A DNA stretch of 7,009 bases from Candidatus Aegiribacteria sp. (lineage in GTDB: Bacteria > Fermentibacterota > Fermentibacteria > Fermentibacterales > JCC-6). Both the position numbers and the translations under genes were made by a program. How positions within the stretch are numbered: the stretch's first letter is position 1; every line of letters begins with the position of its first letter. The stretch is from assembly GCA_030638185.1 (NCBI GenBank), contig DAOWFD010000233.1, forward strand, positions 1-7,009, given 5' to 3'. Under the pieces are notes generated by a model, which saw only the letters and a list, made by a program, of their open reading frames with translations, made no database searches and was not told the origin of the DNA. Below are positions 5,980 to 7,009 of the stretch, one piece after another.

Positions 5980-6792
5980 TTAATTCCATGCAGGCATTGA
6001 ACACATGTAGAAATCTGCGCGTCTGCGTGCTTCAGATTCCGTAAGGTCCATCTGCCACATCATGAACCATTCCGTCATAATCAGAAGAACCTTTTCTCTG
6101 GGTAGAAGGTTACCATTTTCATCTGAGCAATAGCAGCAGTAAATATCAGATGCTCCCACATTATGTTCATCGTCCAGAGGTGCAAGGCAGGAATGACAGA
6201 ATTTGCCTGTCGTCAGCTGCTTGCCATCTGCTCTGCCCCGAACCGATACCGATCTTCCGTGAGAAGCGTCAGAATCAATAAGTAATTCATCCGGAATGAT
6301 ATTTCTCTCCCTCAGTTCAGGGATTACTATTTCAAACATTCTCCTGCCAAGACCTTCAAAGAAAGAATTGTCAGAAGAGTTAAGAGATGCGGAGAACGGA
6401 ACGGGACGTACTGTACCGATAATGCTCCGTGTAAGGACATCATGAGGAATGGAAAAAATTTCAACCTTCCTGGAAATTACCTCTTCGATGATTTCCATTA
6501 TCCTGTCTTCGGGATCAATTCCAACCATCTTCACCCACTCAAGCGGATCTCGGTCGAAGTGCAAGGCGAGCCTGGTAATCGTTTTTGTCCAGGAGTGCAG
6601 GATGCGTCTGCTCACAGAATTTGAGAAGTCCGGTACATCACCATCGACCAGTATTCTCTGTATGGTATGAGTCGAAATTCTCAGTTCCTCTGCGAGGGCC
6701 TGACGGGAAGATGCTGCACCATCCGCTTCCGCGATTGCTTTCCAGATGTCTTTGAAGCTATCCGGAAGTTTTTTCGGAGGGTTCTTTTGCAT
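5980..6792 (-). CDS. Putative transcription regulator: N-terminal HTH and C-terminal zinc ribbon (zf-ribbon_2-like)
   Basis: This 270-residue cytoplasmic protein has no signal or membrane segment. Residues about 28-52 (SSRQALAEELRISTHTIQRI and onward) form an XRE-like helix-turn-helix; residues 61-91 (RRILHSWTKTI to VKMVGI) resemble the helices that follow the HTH in such proteins. The middle (about 105-195) is a domain I do not recognise. The C-terminus (198-270) has C199-x2-C202 and C219-x2-C222 as zinc ligands, in the context FCHSCLAPLDDE and YCCYCSDENG, followed by a helical part with LTESEARRRA and a final PAW. This matches the 'putative zinc ribbon' family of small bacterial proteins (zf-ribbon_2), here as a fusion. 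The ATG at 6790-6792 has AAGGG upstream. Its promoter region carries a repeated palindromic motif, so it is probably autoregulated or controls the divergent gene to the right. The ligand or signal is unknown. Confidence 0.78.
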   Translation of the reverse strand: MQKNPPKKLPDSFKDIWKAIAEADGAASSRQALAEELRISTHTIQRILVDGDVPDFSNSVSRRILHSWTKTITRLALHFDRDPLEWVKMVGIDPEDRIMEIIEEVISRKVEIFSIPHDVLTRSIIGTVRPVPFSASLNSSDNSFFEGLGRRMFEIVIPELRERNIIPDELLIDSDASHGRSVSVRGRADGKQLTTGKFCHSCLAPLDDEHNVGASDIYCCYCSDENGNLLPREKVLLIMTEWFMMWQMDLTESEARRRADFYMCSMPAWN

Positions 6793-6833
6793 GTCATCCC
6801 TTTCAAAAAAAGATTTCTTGACTAATTCATAAT

Positions 6834-6851
6834 AACAATACTACTATTGTT
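6834..6851. repeat. Inverted repeat AACAATA-CTAC-TATTGTT
   Basis: AACAATA (6834-6840) and TATTGTT (6845-6851) are perfect reverse complements separated by four bases. The ATTGTT arm equals the first six bases of the neighbouring 14-base motif, which begins two bases further on, so the two elements together give three ATTGTT-type half-sites within 25 bases. This may be an additional binding site for the same regulator, between the 14-base motif and the regulator's start codon. Confidence 0.5.
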
Positions 6852-6866
6852 CATTGTTAGCAATGC
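6852..6866. promoter_or_regulatory. Operator-like motif, copy 1
   Basis: CATTGTTAGCAATGC contains the 14-base motif ATTGTTAGCAATGC (6853-6866). The core is an imperfect palindrome, CATTG-TTAG-CAATG. It lies 60 bases upstream of the regulator start codon, a suitable place for autoregulation. Confidence 0.55.
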
Positions 6867-6938
6867 ATAATTCATTACTTCCGGAAGCGACTGTATCTAA
6901 CTGTCAAGCAGCATAATACTTGATCTCTTAATTTGCAC

Positions 6939-6967
6939 TTGACAATACAGGCATCATAGCGCATTGT
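6939..6967 (+). promoter_or_regulatory. Possible rightward promoter overlapped by operator-like motif
   Basis: TTGACA at 6939-6944 is followed at 17 bases by CATTGT (6962-6967), a weak -10 lying inside motif copy 2. If this is a real promoter, a protein bound to copies 2 and 3 would cover its -10 and start site and act as a repressor. The -10 is poor, so the call is tentative. Confidence 0.3.
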
Positions 6968-6976
6968 TAGCAATGC
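6961..6976. promoter_or_regulatory. Operator-like motif, copy 2
   Basis: GCATTGTTAGCAATGC is the most symmetrical copy: arms GCATTG and CAATGC around TTAG, with 14 of 16 positions symmetric. The 14-base part is identical to copy 1, which lies 110 bases away. Confidence 0.58.
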
Positions 6977-6981
6977 TTGAT

Positions 6982-6995
6982 ATTGTTAGCAACGC
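6982..6995. promoter_or_regulatory. Operator-like motif, copy 3
   Basis: ATTGTTAGCAACGC differs from copies 1 and 2 by one base (T to C). It begins 19 bases after copy 2, a little under two helical turns, and ends four bases before the presumed ribosome binding site of the gene beyond the edge. Such spacing would place two bound dimers on about the same face. Confidence 0.55.
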
Positions 6996-6998
6996 ATA

Positions 6999-7005
6999 GA
7001 AAGGA
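6999..7005 (+). promoter_or_regulatory. Likely ribosome binding site of a gene beyond the right edge
   Basis: GAAAGGA lies at the very end of the window and resembles the Shine-Dalgarno sequences of other genes here (AAAGGAGG before 5534, AAGGA before 2654). No start codon follows inside the window, so a plus-strand gene starting within the next few bases is inferred. Confidence 0.4.
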
Positions 7006-7009
7006 ATAT

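Larger units (their letters stand above)
6793..7009. other. AT-rich divergent intergenic region with operator-like repeats
   Basis: This 217-base stretch has no credible ORF. It separates the minus-strand regulator gene from a presumed plus-strand gene beyond the right edge. It holds three copies of ATTGTTAGCAAYGC, one further inverted repeat with the same half-site, a TTGACA pair pointing outward (6902-6907 minus, 6939-6944 plus) and a terminal Shine-Dalgarno-like sequence. Two inverted copies of TGTCAAG (6902-6908 and 6938-6944) create the outward-facing TTGACA elements, but only the plus one has a tolerable -10. Confidence 0.7.

Noticed and set aside
6018..6792. Middle of the regulator (about residues 115-165) vaguely recalls the N-terminus of an amino-acid-type substrate-binding domain
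   Set aside because: Only a few residues resemble that fold (IGTVRPVPFS and FFEGLGRRMFE), the segment is far too short for a bilobed domain and no cytoplasmic ligand motif is clear.
6902..6944. Outward-facing TTGACA pair as a divergent promoter
   Set aside because: The leftward TTGACA (6907-6902) has no acceptable -10 at 15-19 bases (the region reads CCGGAA-like), so only the rightward one was kept, at low confidence.

Overview
The window looks like the chromosome of an uncultured Gram-negative bacterium, probably from the FCB group (Bacteroidota/Fibrobacterota and allied candidate phyla). The reasons are a PorV/PorQ-family outer-membrane barrel, a signal-peptidase-II lipoprotein, several secreted proteins with ordinary Sec signals, and a heterodisulfide-reductase-type HdrC/HdrB pair, which is common in anaerobes. 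A Fermentibacterota-like source would fit, but that is an impression and not something the sequence proves. The genetic code appears standard, and GTG starts are used repeatedly. I see no rRNA, tRNA, CRISPR array, insertion sequence or phage gene.

Left block (1-5473, all minus strand). Read in the direction of transcription it contains: a secreted or membrane-anchored ComEA-like helix-hairpin-helix domain fused to a ComEC-type metallo-beta-lactamase domain (5473-4409); two CUT1-type sugar ABC permeases, MalF-like (4382-3435) and MalG-like (3438-2656); a small secreted protein of unknown function (2654-2220); a PorV/PorQ-type barrel (2170-1262); a small lipoprotein (1265-918); hdrC (827-384); and the first 123 codons of hdrB (370 to the left edge). 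Gaps are 26, -4, 1, 49, -4, 90 and 13 bases. There are thus three or four tightly coupled pairs, and no convincing intrinsic terminator separates them. They could be one long transcript or several overlapping units. The 49- and 90-base gaps are the most plausible internal promoter positions.

Middle (5474-5979). A 60-base divergent gap carries a TTGACA element and a strong Shine-Dalgarno sequence. They lead into a plus-strand gene (5534-5971) for a secreted protein built from six 17-residue repeats. It ends 8 bases from the end of the next, convergent gene.

Right block (5980-7009). A minus-strand gene (6792-5980) encodes a putative transcription regulator with an N-terminal helix-turn-helix and a C-terminal zinc ribbon. 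It is preceded by a 217-base AT-rich intergenic region with three copies of a 14-base partly palindromic motif (ATTGTTAGCAAYGC) and another inverted repeat that shares its half-site. The window stops just after a Shine-Dalgarno-like sequence on the plus strand, so a divergent gene probably starts just beyond the right edge. The regulator plus its adjacent operator-like array is the strongest candidate here for an uncharacterised regulatory circuit. The ComEA-ComEC-nuclease fusion is the most unusual enzyme.
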